A stretch of DNA of 64,000 bases from JAVVHH01 sp964235765 (lineage in GTDB: Bacteria; Pseudomonadota; Alphaproteobacteria; Acetobacterales; Acetobacteraceae): the NCBI GenBank assembly GCA_964235765.1, contig CAXSDH010000005.1:32838-96837 (forward strand), given 5' to 3'. This document shows, piece by piece, positions 26,096 through 33,866 of the stretch. Both the position numbers and the translations under genes were made by a program. Position 1 is the first letter of the stretch; every line of letters starts with the position of its first letter. The notes beneath the pieces are model-generated. The model ran no database searches and was not told where the DNA came from. It saw only the letters and a program-made list of their open reading frames with translations.

Positions 26096-27529
26096 ATGCC
26101 GCCATCAAAGTTGCAGCTACTTGGCTTCCTGGTCGCTGCTGGATTGCCTCTCCCTAACCACCCAAGTCTAGCGCAAACCGACGCAGCACCGGAGACGCGC
26201 CAGTCCACGCCCGGCGGCCAATCCGCGACAAAACCGGAGGAAGAGGCAGCAGCGGGCGTGTGGGACCGGGCAAATCTGTTCGGCCGATGGGGCGGCCTTC
26301 GCCCAGGCTTGGCCGCGCGGGGCGTGACGTTCGGCGTGCAAGAGACCAGCGAAGTCCTGGGTAATCCAACCGGTGGGACCCGACAGGCTGTCGCGTATGA
26401 AGGGCTGTTGCAGATGAGCCTCGGTGTCGACCTCGGCACAGCAATCGGTTTGAGCGGGGGCACCTTTAACGTTAGCGCATATCAAATCCACGGCCGCGGG
26501 TTGAGCCAAAATGCGTTGGGGAACAATCTTAATACGGTCAGCAGCCTCGAGGCCTCCCGGGGAACATTGTTGTTTGAGCTTTGGTATGAGCAGGTCTTCT
26601 TTGGGGGGGCCGTCGCGGTGCGGGTCGGGCAGATGGCGGCCGATCAGGAGTTCATGATCAGCAAGTATGCCGCGCTATTCTTGAACCACACGTTCGGCTG
26701 GTCGTCCCATCCAAGCGCCGACTTGCCCTCGGGCGGGCCCTCATATCCGCTGGCGACCCCCGGTGTGCGGATCAGGCTGGCCCCGCGTGACGGTGTTTCG
26801 GTGCTTGCGGCCGTTTTCAACGGCGACCCGGCCGGACCCGGCCCCGGGCAGCCACAGGATCGCAATCCATCCGGGACCGCGTTCCGTTTAAGGGACGGCG
26901 TGTTCGCGATTCTGGAGGCGCAGTTCGCCCTCAACCAACAGCAAGCCCTGCCAGGCACTTACAAGCTGGGTGGCTGGTATGACTCGCAGCCGTTTCGTGA
27001 CCAACGCCGCAATGCCTTCGGCGAGTCGTTGGCGGACCCGCTTGCAAGCGATCCAAATGGGCGCAACCACCGCGGCAACTTCGGGCTGTATGCGGTTGCG
27101 GACCAGTTGATCTGGCGGCGTCCCGACACGACGGACGAGGGACTGGGCGTGTTCGGCCGCGTGATGGGCGCGCCGGGGGATCGTAACCTCATCAACTTCT
27201 ATGTCGATGCTGGCATTACCTTCAAGGGCCCGTTGCCCGGGCGGAGCAACGACACGGCGGGCATTGGCATCGCCTATGCCCGTTATAGCGACACCGTAAG
27301 CAAGCTCGACAGCGACGCGGCCCGGTTCAACGGTATGCCGACCCCGATCCGGCGGCATGAGACGGTGCTCGAGGCAACCTACCAATACCAAGTCGCGCCG
27401 TGGTGGCAGCTTCAACCGACGGCGCAGTATGTGTTCGACCTCAACGGCGGCGTTTTGGACCCGCGCCGACCCGGCAAGCGGCTGGGGGATGCCGCGGTGT
27501 TCGGGCTTCGGACCAGTGTAACCTTCTGA
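26096..27529 (+). CDS. Carbohydrate-selective porin, OprB family
   Basis: 477 aa. Signal peptide PPSKLQLLGFLVAAGLPLPN ending near SLA-QTD, then an OprB-type barrel: LFGRWGGLRPGLAARGVTFG, FNVSAYQIHGRGLSQNALGNN, LFELWYEQVFF, and a terminal AAVFGLRTSVTF with the C-terminal Phe needed for outer-membrane insertion. OprB porins pass sugars across the outer membrane. I chose ATG 26096 because it gives the signal peptide directly; the frame is open back to 25997 but that extension is charged and unlike a leader. The last 89 bases overlap an open frame of the convergent methyltransferase gene. Confidence 0.87.
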   Translation: MPPSKLQLLGFLVAAGLPLPNHPSLAQTDAAPETRQSTPGGQSATKPEEEAAAGVWDRANLFGRWGGLRPGLAARGVTFGVQETSEVLGNPTGGTRQAVAYEGLLQMSLGVDLGTAIGLSGGTFNVSAYQIHGRGLSQNALGNNLNTVSSLEASRGTLLFELWYEQVFFGGAVAVRVGQMAADQEFMISKYAALFLNHTFGWSSHPSADLPSGGPSYPLATPGVRIRLAPRDGVSVLAAVFNGDPAGPGPGQPQDRNPSGTAFRLRDGVFAILEAQFALNQQQALPGTYKLGGWYDSQPFRDQRRNAFGESLADPLASDPNGRNHRGNFGLYAVADQLIWRRPDTTDEGLGVFGRVMGAPGDRNLINFYVDAGITFKGPLPGRSNDTAGIGIAYARYSDTVSKLDSDAARFNGMPTPIRRHETVLEATYQYQVAPWWQLQPTAQYVFDLNGGVLDPRRPGKRLGDAAVFGLRTSVTF

Positions 27530-28109
27530 GGCGGAACACGACCATCAGGTTGTTCGCCGGCATCGGCACGATCGCGGGCGGCGCAAAGCCGGCCTCGGCG
27601 GCCAGCGCCGCGACGTCTTCCAGCGCACGCACGCCCCAGGCCGGGTCACGCGCGCGGAGGCTGGCGTCGAAGTCCGCATTGCTCGGCGCGGTATGCTGGC
27701 CGTCCCGGATGAAGGGCCCATACAGGACGAGCGGGCCGCCTGTCGGGAGAGCGCGCGCGGCATTGCGTATCAGCCCGATGGCGGCCGGCCAGGGCGCGAT
27801 GTGGATCATGTTGATGCACAGCACCGCATCGGCCGGCGAAAGGGGCCAGTCGGCCGCCGCGTCCAGCGGCCGCGCCGGGCGCACGTTCGGCAGCGAAGCG
27901 CACCAGGCATCGATGCTGGATCGCGCCTCCTCCGACATGTCCGTGGGCTGGAAGGTGAGGAGCGGGAGCGCTTCGGCCAGGTAGGCCGCGTGTTCGCCGC
28001 TGCCGCTCGCCACTTCCAGCACGAGGCCGGCGGCGGGCAGCACGCCCCGCAGAGCATCGAGGATCGGTCCGCGGTTCCGCGCCGCGCTGGGTGCGGCGAG
28101 GCGCGTCAG
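27441..28109 (-). CDS. DUF938 SAM-dependent methyltransferase-like protein (probable CTG start)
   Basis: 222 aa from CTG 28109; ATG 28190 would give 249 aa with an 85-base overlap into the upstream gene. The DUF938 core is clear: AAPSAARNRGPILDALRGVL, the SAM motif LEVASGSGEHAAYLAEALP, a DAVLCINMIHIAPW segment and the usual near-terminal MPANNLMVVFR. Homologues begin just before the AAPSAARNR segment, where CTG overlaps the asparagine-synthase stop as CTGA, mirroring the ATGA/TTGA couplings elsewhere here. About 30 residues follow the normal family end, because the frame runs on through the antisense of the porin gene. Substrate unknown. Confidence 0.75.
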   Translation of the reverse strand: MTRLAAPSAARNRGPILDALRGVLPAAGLVLEVASGSGEHAAYLAEALPLLTFQPTDMSEEARSSIDAWCASLPNVRPARPLDAAADWPLSPADAVLCINMIHIAPWPAAIGLIRNAARALPTGGPLVLYGPFIRDGQHTAPSNADFDASLRARDPAWGVRALEDVAALAAEAGFAPPAIVPMPANNLMVVFRLRRLHWSEARTPRHPPAACRVGAGPKRRR

Positions 28110-30022
28110 GCGTGGGCCGATGCGTGCAGGGCCGGCACTTCGGGCGCTTGCATCTGCATGAGAAAGCCCTCGAAGGTCAGCAGCAGCCATAAGGCGCCGG
28201 AATGGTCGAACCGCCCGGCGGCATGTTCGTCCAGCATGCGCCCGATGGTTGCCGGGTCGAAGAGGCCGCTATCCAGCATGGCGGGGCCTAGCAGCCGCTC
28301 GCGTAGGCGCGCCGCCTCGGCCCTGAACAGGCCGCCGAGCGACATCGCGAATCCCTGCTTGCGGCGATACAGGATTTCGTGCGGCACCAGCGGCTCCAGC
28401 GCTTTCTTTACCACCCACTTGCCCTCCTGGCCCCGCAATTTCAGCGCGGGCGGCAGGCGCATGCCCCATTCGACGAACTCGTAATCCAGGAACGGCGCCC
28501 GCACCTCCAGCGAATGTGCCATGCTGGTGCGGTCCACCTTCGTCAGGATGTCGCCCACGAGGTAGAGGTTCACGTCGACGTACTGGGCCTGCAGCAGGCT
28601 GTCGTCGCCGTCGCATTCCTGCATGAGGTCTACGACGCGGGCCGAAGGGTCGTGCCCGTCCAGTTGCGCCCGCAGACCCGGCGAGAACAACGCCCGGCGC
28701 TGGTCGTGATGCACCTTCGCCAGCGTGCGGTAATAACCCAGCGCGCTGTCGAGGCTAATTTCGGTGAGCGTGTGCTTGGCCCGCAGCCAGCGCGGCGCCC
28801 AATCCATCTTGGGGTAGGCCTGGGCCAGTAGGCCGAGCACGCCGCGGCGGAGCCCGGCCGGCACATAGGCACGCACCGCTTCGGCCATCTGGTGCCAGCG
28901 GTACCGGCGATAGCCCGCGAACACTTCGTCCCCGCCGTCGCCCGAGATAGCGACCGTCACGTGCCGGCGGGCCAGCTCGCAGACCGCTTCCGTCGGCACC
29001 GAGGAACTGTCGCCAAAGGGTTCGCCGAAGATGCGGGCCTGCCGTCGCGCGGCGTCGAGGTAGTCCGGCGCCACCTTGTCCTCGTGCTGGGCGGTGCCGT
29101 ACCGGTCGGCGATGATGCGGGCCAGGGGTGTTTCGTCGTCGGCGCCCGGGAAACCGATGGTGAAGGTCGCGAGCGGGTCGTCCTGCAGGCGGGATGCGGT
29201 GGCGACGACGCCGCTGCTGTCCACGCCGCCGGACAGGAAGGCGCCGAGCGGCACGTCCGACATCAGCCGCTTCTGGGTGCAGGCGGCGAGCTGAGTCGTG
29301 AACTGGCGAACCGCCTCGCCCTCCCCGATGGGCTGGGTTTCGGTGGGGGCGGACCAGTAACGGCGGGGCGCGGCATGGGCGCCGGGGCGCAGCAGCATGT
29401 AGTGCGCCGCGGGCAGCTTGTGGATGCCCTCATATATGGAGTGCGGGTCGGGGACGTAGCCGAGCGCGAAGAAGTCGTCGACGGCGGCCGGGCTGATCCG
29501 GCGCGGCAGGTCGGGCACCTGGGCCAGGGACGCCAGTTCCGAGCCGAACACCAGTGCCCCAGCCGTGGTGCGGCCGTAATAGAGCGGCTTCTTGCCCAGC
29601 CGGTCGCGGGCGAGGAACAGGGTCTGCTGGTTGCGGTCCCACAGGGCGAAGGTGAACATGCCGTTCAGGTGCTGCAGGCAGTCCGGCCCCCAACTCTCCC
29701 AGGCGTGGACGACCGCCTCGGTGTCGCAGCGGTTGCGGAATACGTGGCCCAGCGCCTGCAGCTTCGGCCGCAGCTCGGGAAAATTATAGATCTCGCCGTT
29801 GAAGACGATGACGACGCTTTCGTCCTCGTTGAACATCGGCTGGCCGCCTCCGGCGACGTCCACGATCGAGAGGCGGCGGTGGCCGAGCCCGACCCCATCC
29901 TCGATGTGGAAGCCGTCGCCGTCGGGGCCGCGATGGGCGATGGCGGTGTTCATTCGGCGCAGGAGGGCGGCGTCGATGGGTCCGGCGTGGTCGGGATGGA
30001 AGATGCCGGTCAAGCCACACAT
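28106..30022 (-). CDS. Exosortase A system-associated amidotransferase (asparagine synthase-like)
   Basis: 638 aa. Met1 is followed by Cys2 (MCGLTGIFHPD), the N-terminal nucleophile of class II glutamine amidotransferases, with RGPDGDGFH and NGEIYNF. The C-terminal synthetase domain has the PP-loop SGGVDSSGVVA, SGDGGDEVFAGYRRYRW and KVDRTSMAHSLEVRAPFLD. Sequence and context fit the EPS-locus amidotransferase 1 (TIGR03108-like) rather than free-asparagine synthesis; such proteins are thought to amidate a sugar acid or peptide part of the polysaccharide. ATG 30022 is preceded by AGGAGA. It diverges from the FkbH-like gene (113 bases between). Confidence 0.88.
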   Translation of the reverse strand: MCGLTGIFHPDHAGPIDAALLRRMNTAIAHRGPDGDGFHIEDGVGLGHRRLSIVDVAGGGQPMFNEDESVVIVFNGEIYNFPELRPKLQALGHVFRNRCDTEAVVHAWESWGPDCLQHLNGMFTFALWDRNQQTLFLARDRLGKKPLYYGRTTAGALVFGSELASLAQVPDLPRRISPAAVDDFFALGYVPDPHSIYEGIHKLPAAHYMLLRPGAHAAPRRYWSAPTETQPIGEGEAVRQFTTQLAACTQKRLMSDVPLGAFLSGGVDSSGVVATASRLQDDPLATFTIGFPGADDETPLARIIADRYGTAQHEDKVAPDYLDAARRQARIFGEPFGDSSSVPTEAVCELARRHVTVAISGDGGDEVFAGYRRYRWHQMAEAVRAYVPAGLRRGVLGLLAQAYPKMDWAPRWLRAKHTLTEISLDSALGYYRTLAKVHHDQRRALFSPGLRAQLDGHDPSARVVDLMQECDGDDSLLQAQYVDVNLYLVGDILTKVDRTSMAHSLEVRAPFLDYEFVEWGMRLPPALKLRGQEGKWVVKKALEPLVPHEILYRRKQGFAMSLGGLFRAEAARLRERLLGPAMLDSGLFDPATIGRMLDEHAAGRFDHSGALWLLLTFEGFLMQMQAPEVPALHASAHA

Positions 30023-30135
30023 GCTGGTCTCCTGCGATGGCCTATAATGCCTGAGATCGAGGCGAAACGGAACGGCGCGCTTTGCCATGGCCCGCGGGAG
30101 GGCTATAAGCCGCTCGCGCGCAACCCGGGGCGGAC

Positions 30136-32052
30136 ATGCACGGTACTGACCTCTATTGGCTGCCGCTGCAGCCGGCCTGGGCCGAACGCCTCGCCGCCGC
30201 TGCCGGTTGGGACGATCTGTGCGCCCTCGCCAACGCCAGGCTTTCCGCGCTCGAGACCGTCCGGCTGGACCGCCGGCGCGCGAAGCTGCTGCCGGCGGTC
30301 CCGGCCGGGCTTGCGACCAAGCCCGTGCGGCTGGCGGTGCTGGCGGCGGCGACCGTCGATCACCTGCTGCCCGCCATCCGGGTGGCTGGGCTCCGTCGCG
30401 GCATCTGGATCGAGATCTACACGCCCGATTATGGTCAGTATGCGCAGGAGCTGATGAACACCGGCTCCGGGTTGCATGGGTTTCGCCCCGACGCCGTGCT
30501 GTTGGCCTTGGACGCGCATCATTTGCTGCAAGGCATCGAGGCCGGGCAGCCCGCGGCCGAGGTGAACCGGCGGCTGGTTGCCGTTCTGGATGGCTTGACG
30601 GCGCAATGGGACGCGGCCCGGCGGCATTTCGGGTGCCAAGTGGTCCAGACCGTGCCGCTGCCGGTGTTCGCCCCGCTACTCGGCAACAACGATCATCGCC
30701 TGCCCTGGTCCCGCGCCGCGGCGCTCCGCCGGTTCAGCGCCATGCTGCGCGAGCGTGCGGACGAGCGGGGCGTCGACCTGCTGGCGCTCGACGACCGGGC
30801 CGCCGCCGACGGCCTGGCCGCTTGGCATGACCCGGCGCTGTGGCACCGCGCGAAGCACGAAATCCATCCGCAGGCCGCACCATTCTATGGTGACCTTGTC
30901 GGGCGCCTGCTCGCGGCGGCGCAGGGGCGGTCGAGCAAATGCCTTGTGCTGGACCTCGACAACACGCTCTGGGGCGGCGTGATCGGCGATGACGGGATGG
31001 CCGGCATCAAGCTTGGCCAGGGCAGCGCCCTGGGCGAGGCTTATGTCGCTTTCCAGCATTATGCGCGCGATCTCGCGCGGCGGGGCGTGATCCTGGCCGT
31101 GTGTTCGAAGAACGATGCGGCGAATGCGCTGGAGCCGTTCACCAGCCATCCCGAGATGGTGCTCAAGCAGGCCGACATCGCCTGTTTCGTCGCCAACTGG
31201 ACCGACAAGGCGGCCAACCTGCGTGAGATCGCGCGGCGGCTGAACATCGGCTTGGATAGCCTGGTGTTCGCCGATGACAACCCGGCCGAACGCGCGATCA
31301 TCAGGCGCGAACTGCCCATGGTTCAGGTGCCGGAATTGCCGGAGGACGCGACCTTATATGGGGCCTGCCTTGCCGAGGCTGGCTATTTCGAGGCGTTGCG
31401 GGTGACCGACGACGACCTGGCTCGTGCCGGGCAGTATCAGGAGAACCTGGCCCGCGAGGGCCTGGCGGCGTCGGCGACCGACCTGCCGGGCTTCCTGCGC
31501 AGCCTCGATATGCGCGCGGTGTGGAGCCGGTTCGACCGGGTGGGCCTCGCGCGGATCGTGCAGTTGATCAATAAAACCAATCAGTTCAACCTCACGACTC
31601 GCCGGGTGAACGAGGAGCAGGTGGCCTCGGTGATCGACGATCCCGAAGCGCTGAGCTTGCAAATCCGGCTGCTGGATCAATTTGGCGATAACGGCATCGT
31701 CGCCATCGTTGCAGGTGCGCGCGACCCTGGGACGTCCAGCATGCGGCTGAACACGTGGTTGATGAGTTGCCGCGTGTTGGGCCGGGGCATGGAAGAGGAA
31801 ACGCTGAACCTGGTGGCCGCGGAGGCGCTCCGGCTGGGGGCCAGGTGCTTGGTCGGCGAGTACCGGCCCACGGCCAAGAACGGCATGGTGCGGGAGCATT
31901 ACCTGCGGCTGGGGTTCGCCTTGATGCAGCAGGACGCCGAGGGCGCCACCACGTGGCAGCTGGACCTCGCGGGCTTCGTCCCCCGCCCGACCTATATCGC
32001 CAGCCGGAATGCCGCCGAGACGGCGCCCGCCCGCCAGTTGCAGCCCGCCTAG
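30136..32052 (+). CDS. FkbH-like HAD-IIIC protein (predicted glyceroyl-ACP-forming enzyme)
   Basis: 638 aa. An N-terminal SGNH-like region (1-260) precedes the HAD-IIIC domain with DLDNTLWGGVIGDDG starting at Asp273, CSKND and FADDNPAERAIIRREL. The C-terminal FkbH/GNAT-like domain contains RIVQLINKTNQFNLTTRR and DQFGDNGIVAIV. FkbH proteins take a glyceroyl group from 1,3-bisphosphoglycerate, dephosphorylate it and load it on an acyl carrier protein. An ACP gene follows 18 bases later and an MBOAT acyltransferase after that. The methoxymalonyl genes (FkbG/I/J) and polyketide synthases are absent, so the glyceroyl or a derivative is probably used to acylate a glycan. Confidence 0.87.
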   Translation: MHGTDLYWLPLQPAWAERLAAAAGWDDLCALANARLSALETVRLDRRRAKLLPAVPAGLATKPVRLAVLAAATVDHLLPAIRVAGLRRGIWIEIYTPDYGQYAQELMNTGSGLHGFRPDAVLLALDAHHLLQGIEAGQPAAEVNRRLVAVLDGLTAQWDAARRHFGCQVVQTVPLPVFAPLLGNNDHRLPWSRAAALRRFSAMLRERADERGVDLLALDDRAAADGLAAWHDPALWHRAKHEIHPQAAPFYGDLVGRLLAAAQGRSSKCLVLDLDNTLWGGVIGDDGMAGIKLGQGSALGEAYVAFQHYARDLARRGVILAVCSKNDAANALEPFTSHPEMVLKQADIACFVANWTDKAANLREIARRLNIGLDSLVFADDNPAERAIIRRELPMVQVPELPEDATLYGACLAEAGYFEALRVTDDDLARAGQYQENLAREGLAASATDLPGFLRSLDMRAVWSRFDRVGLARIVQLINKTNQFNLTTRRVNEEQVASVIDDPEALSLQIRLLDQFGDNGIVAIVAGARDPGTSSMRLNTWLMSCRVLGRGMEEETLNLVAAEALRLGARCLVGEYRPTAKNGMVREHYLRLGFALMQQDAEGATTWQLDLAGFVPRPTYIASRNAAETAPARQLQPA

Positions 32053-32070
32053 CCGCGCACGAGGATTTAA

Positions 32071-32322
32071 ATGGACGAGACCGAGACCTATGCCGCCCTC
32101 ACCGCGGTGTTCCGCCAGGTGCTGGAGGACGACACGATCGTTTTGACGCCGACAACGACGGCCGAGGACGTGGAGGAGTGGGATTCCATGAACCATATCT
32201 TCATTGTTGTGGAGCTAGAAAAGCGCTTCGGCGTGAAGTTCCACGCCGCCGAGATGGAGGAGTTGAAAAACGTGGGTGAATTGGCGGCGCTGGTGCAGCA
32301 GAAGGTCGCAAAGCAGGGCTGA
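32071..32322 (+). CDS. Acyl carrier protein
   Basis: 83 aa, acidic. The 4'-phosphopantetheine site is Ser39 in EEWDSMNHI, flanked by typical ACP helices (TAVFRQVLEDDTIVLTPTTT and HIFIVVELEKRFGVKFHAAE). GAGG lies seven bases before ATG 32071. It is a stand-alone ACP between an FkbH-like enzyme and an MBOAT transferase, with gaps of 18 and 14 bases, so it most likely carries the acyl group that FkbH makes and MBOAT uses. The Trp-Asp-Ser form of the motif is typical of such specialised ACPs rather than the fatty-acid AcpP (DSL). Confidence 0.92.
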   Translation: MDETETYAALTAVFRQVLEDDTIVLTPTTTAEDVEEWDSMNHIFIVVELEKRFGVKFHAAEMEELKNVGELAALVQQKVAKQG

Positions 32323-32336
32323 TGCCCCGCTAGACC

Positions 32337-33866
32337 ATGGTTTTTAGTTCGTTCGCATTCATCGCCGGCTTCATGCCGCTGGCGTTGCTCGGCTTCCTTG
32401 TCGCCGCCCGGATCGGGAAGCGGGCAGGGGCGCTGTGGCTGGTCTTGGCTTCGCTCGCGTTCTACTCATATTGGCGGGTCGAGTTCCTGCCCCTGTTGCT
32501 GGCGTCGATCGGCTTCAATTTCAGTATTGGCTGGGCGCTCGCCCGCACCATGGAACGGCCCGGATTGCAACTGGCGGTGTTCCTGCTGGGCTTGACGGCG
32601 GACCTGTTGGCGTTGGTCTACTACAAGTATTCCGTAGCGCTGGCCGTGTCCTTGGGTTTCCACAGTGTGGCGGGCACGCCGTTCGATGACATCATCCTGC
32701 CGCTTGGCATCTCGTTCTTTACATTCACCCAGATCGGCTACCTGGTCGATGTGAAGCAGGGCGTCGCCAAGACGCGGGATTTGCTCAGCTACGTGCTGTT
32801 CGTGACCTTTTTTCCACACTTGATCGCCGGTCCGATCCTGCACAATCGAGAGATGATGCCGCAATTCGCGGACCCGGCGACGTATCGCTTCAGCAGCGGC
32901 AATTTTGCCATCGGCCTCACCATTTTCTGCATCGGCCTGGCCAAGAAGGTGCTGCTGGCCGACCCGCTTTCAGCGGATGTCGCCGCCAGCTTCGCCCAGC
33001 CTGGCACGGCCGGGCTGGTGACGGCGTGGCTTGCGGTGATCGGTTACTCGCTGCAACTCTACTTCGATTTCTCCGGCTACTCCGATATGGCGATCGGCCT
33101 GGCGCGGATGTTCAACGTCCGGTTTCCGCTCAACTTCAATTCGCCTTACAAGGCCACGACGGTTATCGATTACTGGCAGCGGTTTCATATGACGCTGACC
33201 CGCTTCATCACGATGTACATCTTCAGCCCGGTGGCGCTCTGGATCACGCGATGGCGCGCGGGGCACGGCCTCGACAACTCCCGCCGGGCGTCGGCCACTC
33301 CGGGCGGTTTCGTCTCGCTGGTCGCGGGGCCGACGCTGCTGACGATGGGTCTTGCCGGCCTTTGGCACGGGGCCGGCACACAGTTCCTGATCTTTGGCCT
33401 GCTGCACGGCTTCTACATCGTGGTGAACCACACTGTCCGCATCTTCTTTCCTCCGCCCAAGAAGCCGCCGCCGCGGCCGTGGGTGGTGCGCGCGGCCGTT
33501 CATGCGGCCAAGGTGCTGGCCGTCTACCTGGCGGCGCTGGTCGCTTTCGCCTTCTTCCGTGCATCCTCGACCGAGGCGGCGTTGCAAATCCTCGCCGGCA
33601 TGGCCGGGCTGCATGGGCCCGGCGCCGCCCTGCCCGCGGCCACGCTGGTGCAGATCGCCGTGTTGTTCGCCATTGTTTGGGGGACGCCCAACACGCAACA
33701 GATCATGCACCGGTATGAGCCGGCGCTCGGCCGGGCCATGGCGAACCCCTACCCGAAATTTTCGTGGCAACCTCGCTCCACTTGGGCGTTCGCATGCGGC
33801 GTGGTGGCTGCTCTCGGCGTGCTGGCGCTCGGCGGCACCACCGAGTTCCTCTACTTCCAGTTTTGA
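32337..33866 (+). CDS. MBOAT family O-acyltransferase (AlgI/DltB-like)
   Basis: 509 aa, about ten membrane segments, opening with FSSFAFIAGFMPLALLGFLV as AlgI-like proteins do. MBOAT features seen: LPLGISFFTFTQIGYLVDV, YLQLYFDFSGYSDMAIG-like core (LQLYFDFSGYSDMAIGLARM), and the putative catalytic His344 in GLWHGAGTQF with a second His in LLHGFYIVVNH. AlgI and DltB move acyl groups across or onto periplasmic polymers. Here the acyl donor is probably the adjacent ACP. Its stop overlaps the TTG start of the following glycosyltransferase (TTGA), so all four genes look like one operon. Confidence 0.9.
   Translation: MVFSSFAFIAGFMPLALLGFLVAARIGKRAGALWLVLASLAFYSYWRVEFLPLLLASIGFNFSIGWALARTMERPGLQLAVFLLGLTADLLALVYYKYSVALAVSLGFHSVAGTPFDDIILPLGISFFTFTQIGYLVDVKQGVAKTRDLLSYVLFVTFFPHLIAGPILHNREMMPQFADPATYRFSSGNFAIGLTIFCIGLAKKVLLADPLSADVAASFAQPGTAGLVTAWLAVIGYSLQLYFDFSGYSDMAIGLARMFNVRFPLNFNSPYKATTVIDYWQRFHMTLTRFITMYIFSPVALWITRWRAGHGLDNSRRASATPGGFVSLVAGPTLLTMGLAGLWHGAGTQFLIFGLLHGFYIVVNHTVRIFFPPPKKPPPRPWVVRAAVHAAKVLAVYLAALVAFAFFRASSTEAALQILAGMAGLHGPGAALPAATLVQIAVLFAIVWGTPNTQQIMHRYEPALGRAMANPYPKFSWQPRSTWAFACGVVAALGVLALGGTTEFLYFQF

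Noticed and set aside
30156..30830. 224-codon plus-strand frame inside the FkbH-like gene
   Set aside because: Shifted-frame shadow with Arg/Ala/Gly composition; the main frame carries the HAD and FkbH motifs.
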